This document shows, piece after piece, positions 34,558 to 43,798 of a DNA stretch of 64,000 nucleotides (the first letter of the stretch is position 1; every line of letters begins with the position of its first letter). The position numbers were made by a program, and so were the translations under genes. Source of the stretch: Nesterenkonia sandarakina (GTDB lineage: Bacteria > Actinomycetota > Actinomycetes > Actinomycetales > Micrococcaceae); the NCBI RefSeq assembly GCF_013410215.1, contig NZ_JACCFQ010000001.1, positions 1,364,001 through 1,428,000 of the forward strand. Direction: 5' to 3'. The notes beneath the pieces are model-generated. The model ran no database searches, was not told the origin of the DNA, and saw only the letters and a program-made list of their open reading frames with translations.

Positions 34558-36033
34558 TCATCTGCGCGTGCTCGACTGCTCGGCCTCGGCGAGGATCCGG
34601 GCCGCCATCTTGCGGAAGATGATCGCGTGGAACGGGGTCACCCCGAGCCAGTAGGCCCGACCGGCGAGGCCGCGCGGGAAGAAGATCGCTCGCTGCCGGT
34701 AGCGCGAGCCGGTCCCCTCCGGTTCCACCATGAACTCCAGCCACGCCTGACCGGGCACCTTCATCTCTGCGCGCAGGCGCAGCAGCCTGCCGCGCTCCAG
34801 GTCCTCTACCCGCCACCAGTCGAGGGTGTCACCAAGTGCGAGCTGGCCCCGGCTGCGCCGGCCGCGGCCCATGCCGACCCCGCCGACGAGCTTGTCCGCG
34901 AGTCCCCGCAGCGCCCAGGCCCGAGAGAGCGAGAAGTATCCGGTCTCTCCGCCGATGCCTTCGATGATCGCGAAGACCGCGTCAGGTGAGGCGGTGGAGA
35001 GCCGCTCACGCTCATCGACCAACACCGAGCGTCCGGTCCAGTCCGGGTCCGAGGGCAGCGATTCCGAGGGCACGTCCAGCGGGTGCGCCGCGGCCCAGGT
35101 GGTCTCCACCCGATCGGCGGAGATCTTGTCCAGAGCCAGCCGCACAGAGGTCTCATAGTCGGTGAGCCCCTCCTGGGGTGGGGCGATGATGTCGTCGATG
35201 ACGTGGTCCTTGACCACGCAGTCATGCTGGAGCGATTCCACCAGCGGGATGGCCAGCGTGCGCGGGATCGGGGTGACCAGGTTGACCCACTGCGCGGCGA
35301 GCCAGGGGGTGAGCACCGGCAGCGCGATCACTCGAGGTTCGTTGAGCTCCGCGGTGCGGGCGTAGATCTTCATCAGCTCGGCGTAGCTGTGCACATCAGG
35401 TCCGCCGATGTCGGCGCGGACGCTTTCGCTCAGCTCGATGTCCATGGCGCGGGTCAGGTAGTGCAGCGCATCGCGCACGGCGATGGGCTGGATCTGGTTC
35501 AGCACCCACTTCGGGGCCGGCATCACCGGGAGCACATCGGTGAGGTGGCGGATCATCTCGAAGCTGGCGGAGCCGGAACCGATCACCAGTCCGGCCTGCA
35601 GGGTCAGGGTGGGCACACCGCTGGACTCCAGCACCTCGCCCACATGGACCCGGGAGCGCAGGTGAGCGCTGAGCTCGCCCTCGTTCGCGTCCGGGTGCAG
35701 ACCTGCCAGGTAGACGATGTGGTCGACGCCGGCAGCCTTGGCGGCGCCGCCCAGCACCTCGGCGCAACGTTCGTCGAGCTCCTCGAAGCTGCGGTCGGAG
35801 GTCATGGAGTGCACCAGGAAGTACGCCGTGTCGGCGCCTTCGCAGAGCTCACGGGCCGCCTCGGGGTCGGTCAGGTCACCCTCGACGACGGTGACCTCGT
35901 CCCGCCACGGGACATCGCGCAGCGCATCCGCCCGGCGCGTGAGCACGCGCACCTCATGTCCTGCACTGAGCAGCTGTGGCACCAGCCGCCCTCCGATATA
36001 CCCCGTCGCTCCGGTCACCGCTGCTGTTGCCAT
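34558..36033 (-). CDS. NAD(P)-binding epimerase-like protein with DUF2867 C-terminus
   Basis: A 491-residue protein. The N-terminal Rossmann domain (about residues 1-300) starts [19 protein letters not shown] (GxxGxxG) and has '[26 protein letters not shown]'. It looks like an atypical short-chain dehydrogenase of the NmrA/epimerase type, and no clear YxxxK catalytic pair is visible. The C-terminal 190 residues fit DUF2867 (for example [39 protein letters not shown]). The ATG at 36033 is chosen because it starts the Rossmann motif; a longer ORF reads 20 codons upstream. Function is unproved; such proteins are widespread in actinobacteria. Confidence 0.8.
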   Translation of the reverse strand: MATAAVTGATGYIGGRLVPQLLSAGHEVRVLTRRADALRDVPWRDEVTVVEGDLTDPEAARELCEGADTAYFLVHSMTSDRSFEELDERCAEVLGGAAKAAGVDHIVYLAGLHPDANEGELSAHLRSRVHVGEVLESSGVPTLTLQAGLVIGSGSASFEMIRHLTDVLPVMPAPKWVLNQIQPIAVRDALHYLTRAMDIELSESVRADIGGPDVHSYAELMKIYARTAELNEPRVIALPVLTPWLAAQWVNLVTPIPRTLAIPLVESLQHDCVVKDHVIDDIIAPPQEGLTDYETSVRLALDKISADRVETTWAAAHPLDVPSESLPSDPDWTGRSVLVDERERLSTASPDAVFAIIEGIGGETGYFSLSRAWALRGLADKLVGGVGMGRGRRSRGQLALGDTLDWWRVEDLERGRLLRLRAEMKVPGQAWLEFMVEPEGTGSRYRQRAIFFPRGLAGRAYWLGVTPFHAIIFRKMAARILAEAEQSSTRR

Positions 36034-36174
36034 CTGGCCCACATCCTCGCTCGAAGATCTCCGCGGCCGGACAGTCCTGACCTGCCGCGGCACGTCCCGG
36101 CCAATCTAACACCGACGTCTCGGCGGACTCTGTGAAAGTCACCCCGAGTCATCCCGCCCTCCTGCTCGGCGATG

Positions 36175-36229
36175 TCGGCGCGGTGCTTGGCGGCCTCGGC
36201 GCGGTGCTCGGCGGGCTCGGCCCGGTGTC
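36175..36229. repeat. 21-bp tandem repeat upstream of idi
   Basis: About 2.6 copies of a 21-bp unit (TCGGCGCGGTGCTYGGCGGSC) lie at 36175-36195, 36196-36216 and in part at 36217-36229. They sit within the 292-bp gap between the epimerase-like gene and idi. On one strand they read as a GAVLGGL repeat, but the surrounding ORF has no other support. The rest of the gap has nothing I can name. Confidence 0.7.
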
Positions 36230-36325
36230 CCGAGTGGGTCGCACAGGCGTCACGGGGGCGTCTTATCCACGCCGCGACGGTCATGTGTCCCGCGGGCGGG
36301 CGGCTCGGGTAGCTATGCTCGATCC

Positions 36326-36934
36326 ATGACCTCAGGCACGTCCTCGACCGAGGAACACGTCGTTCTCCTTTCCGAGGCAGGTGCGCCCGTCGGCTCGGCC
36401 CCCAAGGCCACGGTGCACACTGCCGAGACCCCGCTGCACCTGGGGTTCTCCTGCTACCTCTTCGACGCCGCGGGCAGGCTGCTGCTCACCCGCCGGGCGC
36501 TGTCGAAGACCACCTGGCCGGGTGTGTGGACCAACAGCTTCTGTGGGCACCCCGGAATGGGGGAGGAGCTCACCGAGGCGGTGCGCCGTCGGGCCCGCGA
36601 CGAGCTCGGCGCGGAGCTCACCGAGATCCGCCCGCTGCTGCCGGAGTTCAGGTATCGCGCGGTGGACGCCAGCGGTGTCGTCGAGAACGAGATCTGCCCG
36701 GTCTTCACTGCGGTGCTGGACTCAGAGCTCACCCCGGCGGACGCTGAGGTCAGCCAGTGGCAATGGGTGGACGCCGAGGCGCTGAAGCGGGCCGTGGCGG
36801 AGGCGCCCTACGCGTTCAGCCCCTGGATGGTCGAGCAGCTCGCCGCCCTCGCGCAGCGCGAGCCCGCAGATCAGCCCGACGCCGCAGATCAGAACAGCCT
36901 CGCGCCGCGGCCCGGCTGGGGTGCCCCCGCGTGA
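36326..36934 (+). CDS. idi: Isopentenyl-diphosphate delta-isomerase (type 1)
   Basis: A 202-residue Nudix-fold enzyme that interconverts IPP and DMAPP. The active-site motif TNSFCGHPGMGE (about residues 68-79) carries the catalytic Cys; the metal-binding Glu residues are in the Nudix helix 'AVRRRARDELGAEL' and VENEICPVF (about 115-123). It opens the carotenoid operon and would supply DMAPP for the C10/C20 and C5 additions. The C-terminal 20 residues are a Asp/Gln-rich tail. The stop overlaps the crtB start (GTGA). Confidence 0.93.
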   Translation: MTSGTSSTEEHVVLLSEAGAPVGSAPKATVHTAETPLHLGFSCYLFDAAGRLLLTRRALSKTTWPGVWTNSFCGHPGMGEELTEAVRRRARDELGAELTEIRPLLPEFRYRAVDASGVVENEICPVFTAVLDSELTPADAEVSQWQWVDAEALKRAVAEAPYAFSPWMVEQLAALAQREPADQPDAADQNSLAPRPGWGAPA

Positions 36935-37806
36935 GCGCACCCGTCGATCCGGCCGAGCACTTCACCCAGACCGCCCGTGCTGCGGCGGACCGTGTGATCT
37001 CCTCCTACTCGACCTCGTTCGGGCTGGCGACGAAGCTGTTGGGACCGCGCCACCGCAGCCATGTGCGCAGCCTCTACGCCCTTGTGAGGGTGGCCGACGA
37101 GGTCGTCGACGGCGCCGCCAGCGCCGCCGGCCTGGACCCGGCTGAGAAGGCCGAGGCGCTGGAGCACTACGCCGAGGAGACCCGCCGCGCGATGCAGCGG
37201 GGCTACAGCACCGACCTGGTGGTGCATGCCTTCGCGCGCACCGCTCTGGAGGCGCAGATCGGAGCGGATCTGATCGATCCGTTCTTCGACTCGATGCGTG
37301 CTGATCTGGAACCTGCCGCCTATGGCGCCGCCGAGCATCAGGACTACGTCTACGGCTCCGCCGAGGTGATCGGGCTGATGTGCCTGCAGGTGTTCCTGCG
37401 CGAGGAGCAGCCGACACCGGCGGAGCGAGAGACCCTGGTCCATGGGGCACGGGCGCTGGGAGCGGCGTTCCAGAACATCAACTTCCTGCGCGACCTGGCA
37501 GAGGACACCGGCGAGCTCGGACGCGATTATCTGGGCGGCGGGACCGGGATGACCGAGGCCCAGCGCCAACAGTGGGTGGACACGGTCCGGCTCCAGCTCG
37601 CCGATGCCCGCGCCGCCATGCCGCTGCTGCCGCGCGATGCGCGGACCGCGGTGCGCAGCGCCTGTGCACTCTTCGAAGCGCTGCTGGAGAAGATCGCGGT
37701 GACCCCGGTCGAGGAGCTCTACCATTCCCGGGTCCGGGTCTCCAACGCCTGCAAAGCAGGACTGGCCGCCCGGGCCGCCCTGAGAACACGACTGGAGACC
37801 CACTGA
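36931..37806 (+). CDS. crtB: Phytoene synthase CrtB
   Basis: A 291-residue squalene/phytoene synthase that joins two GGPP to phytoene. The two Asp-rich motifs are in 'RVADEVVDGA' (about residues 48-57) and 'NFLRDLAEDTGELGRDY' (about 175-190). The GTG at 36931 overlaps the idi stop by 4 bp; the longer upstream frame reads through idi and is not used. The stop overlaps the crtI start. GGPP must come from a GGPP synthase (CrtE), which is not in this window. Confidence 0.93.
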   Translation: MSAPVDPAEHFTQTARAAADRVISSYSTSFGLATKLLGPRHRSHVRSLYALVRVADEVVDGAASAAGLDPAEKAEALEHYAEETRRAMQRGYSTDLVVHAFARTALEAQIGADLIDPFFDSMRADLEPAAYGAAEHQDYVYGSAEVIGLMCLQVFLREEQPTPAERETLVHGARALGAAFQNINFLRDLAEDTGELGRDYLGGGTGMTEAQRQQWVDTVRLQLADARAAMPLLPRDARTAVRSACALFEALLEKIAVTPVEELYHSRVRVSNACKAGLAARAALRTRLETH

Positions 37807-39458
37807 TGCCTCGCACCATAGTGATCGGCGCCGGAGTCGCCGGACTTGCCAGCGCCGCGCTGCTGGCCCGAGAAGGCCATGACGTCCTGGTCCTGGAGAA
37901 GGGGGAGCGGACCGGAGGCCGCGCCGGGATGCTGGCGGAGGACGGCTTCCGATTCGACACCGGACCCTCGTGGTACCTGATGCCCTCGGTGTTCGAACAC
38001 TTCTACAACCTGATGGGCACCACGGCGGCCGAGCAGCTCACCCTGGTGGACCTGGACCCGGCCTACCGGGTCTACTCCGAGCCCGAACCCGGCCAGGCGC
38101 CCCCTGCCCCGGTGGATCTGCCCAAGGGTGCGGAGCGGGTCCGGGCCCTCTTCGAGGAGCTTGAACCTGGCAGCGGCCCGGCCCTGGAGAAGTACATCGC
38201 GTCCGCCAAGCGCACCACCGCGATCGCCGAGCGCCGCTTCCTCTACAACCCGTTCAAGCGGCTGAACAACCTGGCGGTGCCCGAGGTGCTCAAGTCCGCG
38301 CCGGAGCTCGCGCAGCTGCTGCTGACCTCACTGGAACGTTTCGTGCAGCGCCGGTTCAAGCACCCGGTGCTGCGCCAGATCCTCGGCTACCCCGCAGTCT
38401 TCCTGGGCACCCGCCCGCAGGACGCCCCGGCCATGTACCACCTGATGAGCGCCTTGGACCTCGACGACGGCGTGCGCTACCCGATGGGTGGATTCTGGGA
38501 GGTCCTTGCGAGCTTCCGACGGCTGGCTGAGGGCGCGGGAGCCCAGATCACCACCGGCGCGGAGGTCATCGAGATCCTCACCGAAGCCTCACCGCGCACC
38601 GGGTTCGGCTCCCGGCTCAAGACCGGCGGACAGCGCGTCGCCACGGGCGTGCGCTGGCGCGACGAGCATGGCACCGTGCACACCGAGCACGCCGATCATG
38701 TGGTCTCCGCGGCCGATCTGCACCACACCGAGACCGCCCTGCTCGCCGAGGCGGACCGCAGCTACCCCGAGAGCTGGTGGGACAAGGTCACCTCCGGCCC
38801 CGGCGCAGTGCTGGTGATGCTGGGCGTGCGCGGGAAGCTCCCCGAGCTGGCCCACCACTCGCTGTTCTTCACCCAGGACTGGACGGCGAACTTCGAGTCC
38901 ATCTTCGGGGAGAACCCCTCCATCCCGACGCCGGCCTCCTCCTACGTCTGCCGAGCCAGCGCAAGCGAGCCGGGTCTGGCGCCGGAGGACCATGAGAACC
39001 TCTTCGTGCTGATCCCGGTCCCGGCCGACCTCTCCCTGGGTGCCGGCGGTCGCGACGGCGCCGGGGACCCGGCCGTGGAGCAGATCGCGCAGGCCGCGAT
39101 CGAGCAGATCGGCGGCTGGGCGGGGATCGAGGACTTCGAAGAGAGGATCGTGCTGCGCGAGACCATCGGCCCGGCCGATTTCGCGGCGGACTACAACTCC
39201 TGGCGGGGGTCGGTGCTGGGACAGGCGCACACGCTGCTGCAGTCCGCGATGTTCCGCCCGCAGAACGTCTCACCGAAGGTGCGCGGCCTCTATTACGCCG
39301 GAGGCACCGTGGCGCCGGGCATCGGGGTGCCGATGTGCCTGATCAGCGCGGAGCTGGTGCTCAAGCATCTGCGACGCGACTACAGCGCCGGCCCGCTGCG
39401 TCCGGACTCCCTGGGCGCCGACACTCTGGAGACCCGCGCTGGCGGGAAGGCGGGCTGA
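37806..39458 (+). CDS. crtI: Phytoene desaturase CrtI
   Basis: A 550-residue FAD-dependent desaturase that turns phytoene into lycopene. The dinucleotide-binding motif is VIGAGVAGLASAALLAREGHDVLVLEKGERTGGRAG (about residues 5-40). The C-terminal YYAGGTVAPGIGVPMCLISAELV (about 495-520) is the CrtI signature. The ATG at 37806 shares an A with the crtB stop (TGATG), so the two genes are coupled. The long upstream in-frame ORF is a shadow of crtB. Confidence 0.95.
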   Translation: MPRTIVIGAGVAGLASAALLAREGHDVLVLEKGERTGGRAGMLAEDGFRFDTGPSWYLMPSVFEHFYNLMGTTAAEQLTLVDLDPAYRVYSEPEPGQAPPAPVDLPKGAERVRALFEELEPGSGPALEKYIASAKRTTAIAERRFLYNPFKRLNNLAVPEVLKSAPELAQLLLTSLERFVQRRFKHPVLRQILGYPAVFLGTRPQDAPAMYHLMSALDLDDGVRYPMGGFWEVLASFRRLAEGAGAQITTGAEVIEILTEASPRTGFGSRLKTGGQRVATGVRWRDEHGTVHTEHADHVVSAADLHHTETALLAEADRSYPESWWDKVTSGPGAVLVMLGVRGKLPELAHHSLFFTQDWTANFESIFGENPSIPTPASSYVCRASASEPGLAPEDHENLFVLIPVPADLSLGAGGRDGAGDPAVEQIAQAAIEQIGGWAGIEDFEERIVLRETIGPADFAADYNSWRGSVLGQAHTLLQSAMFRPQNVSPKVRGLYYAGGTVAPGIGVPMCLISAELVLKHLRRDYSAGPLRPDSLGADTLETRAGGKAG

Positions 39459-39464
39459 GCGAGC

Positions 39465-39818
39465 GTGTCCTTCCTCTACCTGGCCGGACTGCTGGGAGCC
39501 GCCTTCTGCATGCTGCTCATCGATCGGCGCTTCCGGCTCTTCTTCTTCGCGGATCCGCGCGTGGCCACGCTGGTGACCTTGCTCGGCGTCGTCTTCTTCC
39601 TGCTCTGGGACTTCGCCGGGATCGGACTGGGGATCTTCCTGATGGGGGAGAGCCGCTACCTCACCGGGGTGGTGCTCGGACCTGAGATGCCGCTGGAGGA
39701 GCCGGTGTTCCTGGCGTTTCTGAGCCTGTGCACCATGATCATCTACACCGGTGCTGCGAAGTTCCTCAGCCACCGGGCGCAACGTCGCTCGAGCACACCC
39801 AGTGCGGGGGTGTCCTGA
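39465..39818 (+). CDS. crtYe: C50 carotenoid epsilon-cyclase subunit CrtYe-like
   Basis: A 117-residue membrane protein with about three helices (residues 3-20, 31-56 and 80-105), the size and pattern of one half of the heterodimeric lycopene-elongating cyclases (CrtYe/CrtYf in Corynebacterium; CrtYg/CrtYh in Micrococcus). The conserved 'RRFRLFFFADPR' and 'LLWDFAGIGLGIF' segments fit the lycopene-cyclase-domain family. The GTG start lies 6 bp after the crtI stop. It would close the rings of flavuxanthin or a similar C50 precursor together with the next gene; whether the ring is epsilon, gamma or beta cannot be told from this. Confidence 0.87.
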   Translation: MSFLYLAGLLGAAFCMLLIDRRFRLFFFADPRVATLVTLLGVVFFLLWDFAGIGLGIFLMGESRYLTGVVLGPEMPLEEPVFLAFLSLCTMIIYTGAAKFLSHRAQRRSSTPSAGVS

Positions 39819-40169
39819 ATGGCGTACCTGTGGCTGAGCCTGGCCTTCATGGTGCCGGCGGTGCTCGCCGCGGTGCTGCTGCGCCGCGAGATCCACTGGG
39901 GCGCGGTGGGCCTGACGACGCTGGTCCTGCTGAGCCTGACCGCGGTGTTCGACAATGTGATCATCGGCCTGGACATCGTGCGCTACGGCCACGAACAGCT
40001 GATGGGCCTCTACCTGGGCCTGGCTCCGCTGGAGGACTTCAGCTACTCGCTGGCCGCAGTGCTGGGGCTGCCTGCTCTGTGGCATCTGATGCGGCGTCGG
40101 AAGCTGGCCCGCGCCGCTGACCGGCCCGTGCCCAGTGTCCAGCCCCGCGCCGGGCGGGGACGCCGATGA
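39819..40169 (+). CDS. crtYf: C50 carotenoid epsilon-cyclase subunit CrtYf-like
   Basis: A 116-residue, three-helix membrane protein. It has 'LTAVFDNVIIGLDIVRYGHEQLMGLYLGLAPLEDFSY', which contains the family's FDN and PLEDF motifs, usually seen in the C-terminal half of the lycopene-cyclase domain. Its ATG follows the crtYe stop with no gap. It pairs with CrtYe to make one cyclase. A basic C-terminal tail (RAGRGRR) follows. Confidence 0.87.
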   Translation: MAYLWLSLAFMVPAVLAAVLLRREIHWGAVGLTTLVLLSLTAVFDNVIIGLDIVRYGHEQLMGLYLGLAPLEDFSYSLAAVLGLPALWHLMRRRKLARAADRPVPSVQPRAGRGRR

Positions 40170-41038
40170 ACGGGAGCCTGATCCGCGAGCTGCTGTTGTC
40201 CTCACGCCCGCTCAGCTGGATCAACACGGCGTTCCCCTTCGCCGCGGCGTACCTCTTCGCGACGCGCGAGCTCGACTGGGTGCTGGTGCTCGGCGCACTG
40301 TTCTTCCTGGTCCCCTATAACGTGGCGATGTACGGGATCAACGACGTCTTCGACTACGAATCTGACCTGCGCAACCCGCGCAAGGGCGGGATCGAGGGCG
40401 CGCTGCTGGATCCCTCGCTGCACTCGACCGTGCTGTGGATCTCTGCGCTGAGCACACTGCCGCCGGCGCTGCTGCTGATGCTCGGCGGCGGCCCCGCCAC
40501 CTGGGCCGCGATGCTGGTGAGCCTGTTCGCCGTCGCCGCCTATTCGGTCAAGGGGCTCCGGTTCAAGGAGCGTCCGTTCCTGGACTCGGTGACCTCCAGC
40601 ACGCACTTCGTGAGCCCTGCCGTGGTCGGTTTCGCGCTCGCCCACGACCGGGTCGGCTACACCCCGAGTCCCACGGTGATGATCATCCTGGCCGCGTTCT
40701 TCCTCTGGGGAATGGCCGCCCATGCCTTCGGTGCGGTCCAGGATGTGGTGCCCGACCGGGAGGGCGGGATCTCCTCGGTGGCGACCGCGATCGGGGCGCG
40801 GCCCACGGTGCGGATGGCGGTGCTGCTCTGGGCCGGTGCCGGTGTGCTGCTGCTCCTGGCGCCATGGCCCACCCCGCTCGCGGCGCTGCTGGTGGTCCCC
40901 TATGTGGCGATCTCCCTGCCCTGGTTCAACGTCACCGATGCGACCTCGGCCGGGGTGAACGCCGCGTGGCGCCGCTTCATCTGGCTGAACTACGGCTGCG
41001 GGTTCCTCGGCACGATGCTGCTGATCTGGGTGTGGTGA
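40166..41038 (+). CDS. crtEb: Lycopene elongase / UbiA-type prenyltransferase CrtEb
   Basis: A 290-residue UbiA-superfamily membrane enzyme with about eight helices. It has the two Asp-rich motifs: NDVFDYESD (about residues 54-62) and DVVPDREGG (about 193-201). It would add two C5 units to lycopene to make the C50 skeleton before CrtYe/CrtYf cyclise it. ATGA overlaps the crtYf stop. The product, by homology of the set, is decaprenoxanthin or sarcinaxanthin-like; this is inference. Confidence 0.93.
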   Translation: MNGSLIRELLLSSRPLSWINTAFPFAAAYLFATRELDWVLVLGALFFLVPYNVAMYGINDVFDYESDLRNPRKGGIEGALLDPSLHSTVLWISALSTLPPALLLMLGGGPATWAAMLVSLFAVAAYSVKGLRFKERPFLDSVTSSTHFVSPAVVGFALAHDRVGYTPSPTVMIILAAFFLWGMAAHAFGAVQDVVPDREGGISSVATAIGARPTVRMAVLLWAGAGVLLLLAPWPTPLAALLVVPYVAISLPWFNVTDATSAGVNAAWRRFIWLNYGCGFLGTMLLIWVW

Positions 41039-41057
41039 AGCGCGGTGTGGTCCGGAG

Positions 41058-41468
41058 TCAGTGCGAGGCGTTGACCATCCACGGGACCCCGAACTTGTCG
41101 GTGAGCATCCCGAAGGTGTCGCCCCAGGGTGACTTCGCCAGGGGCTCGGTGACCTGCGCTCCCTCGGCGAGCTTCTCCCACCACTGCACCAGGGTCGCAT
41201 GCTCGGCGTCATCGGCTTCGCTGTTGCTCAGCGTCACGGTGCCCAGGACGCTGGTCATGCCTTCGGGGGCGTCGGCGGCCATCAGGTGGATCCCACGCTC
41301 GAGGAACAGCGACCCATGCATGATCTGGTCCTTGGTCTCATCCTCGGCGCCCATGCCCTCGGCAAAGGTCATCATCTGCATGTCCCCGCCGAAGACCGAG
41401 TGATAGAACTCCAGGGCGTGGCGGGCGGTTCCGGGGAACTGCAGGTAGGGGGTCAGGCCGATGGTCAT
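41058..41468 (-). CDS. VOC-superfamily PhnB-like protein
   Basis: A 136-residue single-domain protein that starts TIGLTPYLQFPGTARHALEFYHSVFGGDMQMMTF, the usual PhnB/glyoxalase-like start. It ends 'SPWGDTFGMLTDKFGVPWMVN', which is the conserved C-terminal metal-site part of the family. The members are metal-binding proteins of unknown enzymatic role. It is convergent with crtEb, 19 bp away, and about 115 bp before the acetyltransferase on the same strand. Confidence 0.85.
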   Translation of the reverse strand: MTIGLTPYLQFPGTARHALEFYHSVFGGDMQMMTFAEGMGAEDETKDQIMHGSLFLERGIHLMAADAPEGMTSVLGTVTLSNSEADDAEHATLVQWWEKLAEGAQVTEPLAKSPWGDTFGMLTDKFGVPWMVNASH

Positions 41469-41582
41469 GACGAGCCTTTCGTGGTGGGTCTCAGGTTGAC
41501 CCCGCCATTCTGACCTGACCGCGCGTCCAGCGGAAGAGCTGCAGGCCCCGCGAACCGGACGCCGTGCGGGTGCGGGTGCGGC

Positions 41583-42170
41583 TCAGCTCTGCAGTGACCG
41601 GATGACCCGCGCCGGGTTTCCCACCGCGACGGAGTCCGCGGGGATGTCGCGGGTGACCACGGAGCCGGCACCGATCACGGCGTTGCGGCCGATGGTGACC
41701 CCGGGGCAGACGATCACGCCGCCGCCGAGCCAGACGTTCTCCTCGAGCGTGATCGGCTCAGCGGACTCCCACTTCTGCCGCCGCGGGCCCGGCTCCAACG
41801 GGTGGATCGGGGTCAGCAGCTGCACATTGGGGCCCAGCAGGCAGTCGGCGCCGATCCGGATCGGAGCGACGTCCAGAGCCACCAGGCCGGTGTTGATGAA
41901 GACCCGGTCACCGATGGAGATATGCGCGCCATAGTCCACTGAGAGCGGGGGACGGATCGCCACGTCCTCGCCGAGCTCACCGATCAGCTGGGGCAGCAGG
42001 GCGGCGGCGTCGTCGTCCTGACCCTGGGATGCAGCCTGGCTGTAGCGGTGCGCCAGCTGATGCGCCGCCAATGCCCGCTGCAGGATCTCCTCATCGGCCC
42101 GGTACCAGTGCCCGTCGCGCAGCCGCTGGTACTGGGTCCGGTGGTCATCGGCGAAGGGCCCGTGATCCAT
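41583..42170 (-). CDS. Maltose/galactoside O-acetyltransferase-like (left-handed beta-helix) protein
   Basis: A 195-residue hexapeptide-repeat acetyltransferase. The N-terminal DDHRTQYQRLRDGHWYRADEEI is the 'maltose acetyltransferase' leader (Mac). The repeats run from about residue 70 (VDYGAHISIGDRVFINTG) to 'VIGAGSVVTRDIPADSVAVGNPARVIR' at the end. 'LLTPIHPLEPGPRR' includes the usual catalytic His. It would acetylate a sugar or a nodulation-factor-like acceptor; the acceptor is unknown. It is 8 bp after purB on the same strand. Confidence 0.88.
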   Translation of the reverse strand: MDHGPFADDHRTQYQRLRDGHWYRADEEILQRALAAHQLAHRYSQAASQGQDDDAAALLPQLIGELGEDVAIRPPLSVDYGAHISIGDRVFINTGLVALDVAPIRIGADCLLGPNVQLLTPIHPLEPGPRRQKWESAEPITLEENVWLGGGVIVCPGVTIGRNAVIGAGSVVTRDIPADSVAVGNPARVIRSLQS

Positions 42171-42178
42171 GCGCTCGA

Positions 42179-43624
42179 TCAGCCGAACTCTCGGGCGAGG
42201 TGAGCGGCCAGGCCGGTGTAGCTGCCGGGGGTCAGCTGCGCGAGTCGAGCCTCGGCCTCCTTGCTCAGTCCCAGTCCGGTGACGAACTCCTTGAGCTTCT
42301 CCGCGTCCACCCGGCGACCACGGGTGAGCTCCTTGAGCCGCTCATAGGGGTCCTCCATGCCGGCGACCCCGGCGATCGCCTCGGCGCGCATCACGGTCTG
42401 GATGGCTTCGCCGAGGACCTCCCAGTTCGCGTCGAGATCCGCCGCGATCACCTCCGCGGCGACGTCGAGCTGCTTGAGTCCCTTGCTGATGTTGCTCAGC
42501 GCCAGCACCGAGTGCCCGATCGCGGTGCCGATGTTGCGCTGTCCGGAGGAGTCGGTGAGGTCGCGCTGCCAGCGGGACTCCACCAGGGTGGCGCCCAGCG
42601 CGTCGAGCAGCGCGTTGGAGATCTCCAGGTTGGCCTCGGCGTTCTCGAAGCGGATCGGGTTGACCTTATGCGGCATGGTGGAGGAGCCGGTGGCCCCGGC
42701 CACCGGGATCTGCCGGAAGAACCCGATCGAGATGTAGCTCCAGACGTCCACGCAGAGCCCGTGCAGGATCCGGTTGAACCGGGCCATGTCCGCGTAGAGC
42801 TCGGCCTGGTAGTCGTGAGACTCGATCTGGGTGGTCAGCGGGTTGAAGGTCAGGCCCAGCTTCTCCACGAAGCGCTGCGCCAGTGACGGCCAGTCCGCCT
42901 CGGGCGCGGCGGCCAGGTGCGCCGCGTAGGTGCCGGTGGCGCCGTTGATCTTGCCCAGGAACTCCTGGGACTCGATCCGGCGCAGCTGCCGGCGCAGCCG
43001 GTGCACGAAGACCGCGACCTCCTTGCCCAGCGTGGTCGGGGTGGCAGGCTGTCCGTGGGTGCGCGAGAGCATCGGCACCTCGGCGGCGTCCTGGGCCAGC
43101 GTGGCCAGTCCGTCCAGGGCGGTGCGGGCGGCAGGCAGCCAGACCTCGGCCACGGCGTCGCGGATCCCCAGCGCGTAGGAGAGGTTGTTGATGTCCTCGC
43201 TGGTGCACCCGAAGTGCACCAGCGGGGTGAGCTCGCTCAGCCCCAGCCCCTCCAGGCGGCGCGCGATGAAGTACTCCACGGCCTTCACATCGTGGTGGGT
43301 CTGCGCCTCGATGGCGCCGAGCTCCCGAAGCTGCTCGGTGCCGAACTCAGAGACGATGCCGCGCAGCCCGCTGACCTGCTCCTCTGTGAGGGTGGGGAGC
43401 CCGGAGAGCACCTGCTCGGCGCAGAGGTGGATGAACCATTCCACCTCCACGTGGAGCCGGTGCCGGTTCAGCGCCGCCTCGGAGAGGTGATCCACCAGCG
43501 GCGCCACGGCGCTGCGGTAGCGCCCGTCCAGCGCGCCCAGCGCGATCTGCGGCTGCGCATCGGCGAGCCGGACGCGGTTCGAAGAGTCGGTGGTCGCGGC
43601 GGAAGCATCAGTGGAGTTGGCCAT
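42179..43624 (-). CDS. purB: Adenylosuccinate lyase PurB
   Basis: A 481-residue fumarase/aspartase-superfamily enzyme used twice in purine synthesis (SAICAR and adenylosuccinate cleavage). The family signature GSSTMPHKVNPI is at about residues 295-306, and the early conserved 'TSEDINNLSYALGIRDAV' (about 130) and 'SRTHGQPATPTTLGKE' (about 175) segments carry catalytic residues. The ATG at 43624 is chosen because it gives the normal N-terminus (MANSTDASAA...); the ORF is open for 53 further codons upstream. It is in an operon-like run with the acetyltransferase downstream. Confidence 0.95.
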   Translation of the reverse strand: MANSTDASAATTDSSNRVRLADAQPQIALGALDGRYRSAVAPLVDHLSEAALNRHRLHVEVEWFIHLCAEQVLSGLPTLTEEQVSGLRGIVSEFGTEQLRELGAIEAQTHHDVKAVEYFIARRLEGLGLSELTPLVHFGCTSEDINNLSYALGIRDAVAEVWLPAARTALDGLATLAQDAAEVPMLSRTHGQPATPTTLGKEVAVFVHRLRRQLRRIESQEFLGKINGATGTYAAHLAAAPEADWPSLAQRFVEKLGLTFNPLTTQIESHDYQAELYADMARFNRILHGLCVDVWSYISIGFFRQIPVAGATGSSTMPHKVNPIRFENAEANLEISNALLDALGATLVESRWQRDLTDSSGQRNIGTAIGHSVLALSNISKGLKQLDVAAEVIAADLDANWEVLGEAIQTVMRAEAIAGVAGMEDPYERLKELTRGRRVDAEKLKEFVTGLGLSKEAEARLAQLTPGSYTGLAAHLAREFG

Positions 43625-43798
43625 GGCGTCGATTCTTTCATGAGTTTTCCCCAGTCCCGGCGACGACGACGCCGACGTCACGGGTCTTCCACCAGCGCCG
43701 CGGCCCCGGGAAGCCCAACGGCTGCCGTGCCTAGATTGATCACTCTCAGCGGGAACAGCGGGCCTCGCGAATCCCCCAGGCACAAGGAGTGATCAGGC

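Noticed and set aside
36132-36329. A 65-codon frame containing the 21-bp repeat (GAVLGGLGAVLGGL)
   Set aside because: The open frame is a product of the repeat and stops inside idi. There is no ribosome site.
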